64,000 bases of DNA from Proteobacteria bacterium UBA981 (GTDB taxonomy: Bacteria; Pseudomonadota; Gammaproteobacteria; Ga0077536): NCBI GenBank assembly GCA_002292285.1, contig DBBP01000008.1:678004-742003 (forward strand). The letters run 5' to 3'. Below are positions 63,981-64,000 of the stretch, piece after piece. Positions within the stretch are counted from its first letter, which is position 1. The number at the start of each line of letters is the position of its first letter. A model generated the notes under the pieces. It did no database searches, had not been told where the DNA came from, and saw nothing but the letters and a program-made list of their open reading frames with translations. The translations under genes and the position numbers were made by a program.

Positions 63981-64000
63981 AAAGGGGACAGATTTATTTG
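63981..64000. repeat. REP-like motif (ggggacagatttattt), cut by the window end
   Basis: The word 'ggggacagatttattt' is a frequent interspersed repeat near RAYT-type (Y1) transposases in Gammaproteobacteria. The sequence ends inside it, so a transposase gene may lie just beyond. It is related in form to the motif at 3963-3987. Confidence 0.5.

Noticed and set aside
1..64000. tRNA, rRNA, riboswitch or CRISPR elements
   Set aside because: Looked for cloverleaf ends, rRNA words and regularly spaced repeats by eye; none was convincing. A covariance-model search would be needed to exclude small RNAs.

Overview
The window is bacterial chromosomal DNA of moderately high GC. It looks like a free-living Gammaproteobacterium with broad catabolic capacity. 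The pointers are a TonB-dependent receptor end, an RlmK protein separate from RlmL, PEP-CTERM proteins behind sigma-54 promoters, an MMPL exporter, REP-like repeats, and many genes for oxidising hydrophobic or aromatic compounds. No rRNA, tRNA or CRISPR was seen.

Layout. 1-9.3 kb: receptor end, secreted beta-propeller, flavin (luciferase-like) oxidoreductase, alpha/beta hydrolase, a secreted thioredoxin/DsbD-like fusion, a Tpx lipoprotein, an SDR and an outer-membrane barrel. 9.5-15 kb: a decayed two-partner-secretion exoprotein, a hydrolase next to a TRAFs-binding/trypsin-like protease, a second flavin oxidoreductase and a FecR-domain protein. 15-26 kb: a catabolic block. On the minus strand it runs symporter, CaiB-type CoA-transferase, amidase, Baeyer-Villiger monooxygenase, SDR. 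On the plus strand it runs RutA-like monooxygenase, maleylacetate-reductase-like enzyme, SRPBCC protein and a flavin monooxygenase with a premature stop.

26.5-33 kb is the most unusual locus. It holds a KAS III-like enzyme, an acyl carrier protein, an SGNH-like membrane-anchored protein, an MBOAT acyltransferase, a 54-residue single-span protein ending in Tyr, and a dimethylformamidase-like membrane protein. The roles match the DltB/C/D/X D-alanylation machinery, with a KAS III where DltA would be. I read it as a candidate transmembrane acyl-transfer system.

33-54 kb: a thiolase-like protein lacking the catalytic Cys with a DUF35 partner, two GSTs, a PEP-CTERM protein, a CocE-type hydrolase, a frameshifted six-PAS GGDEF/EAL protein, acyl-CoA carboxylase parts, small secreted proteins, RlmK, a hydratase, a phosphotransferase, a VOC protein, a P450 and a second PEP-CTERM protein. 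54.7-64 kb: an MMPL exporter, a scrap region (IS1182-type transposase fused to a beheaded pyrimidine-dimer glycosylase gene, then a broken nhaR-like gene), and an ABC/HlyD/TolC operon whose ATPase motifs are degenerate and whose HlyD gene has an in-frame TGA.

Open frames are interrupted unusually often: in-frame stops at 25057, 26934, 57354 and 61943, and frame changes near 9650 and 42448. This could be true gene decay or consensus base errors; the sequence alone cannot decide. Product calls rest on motifs and remembered family signatures, not on searches.
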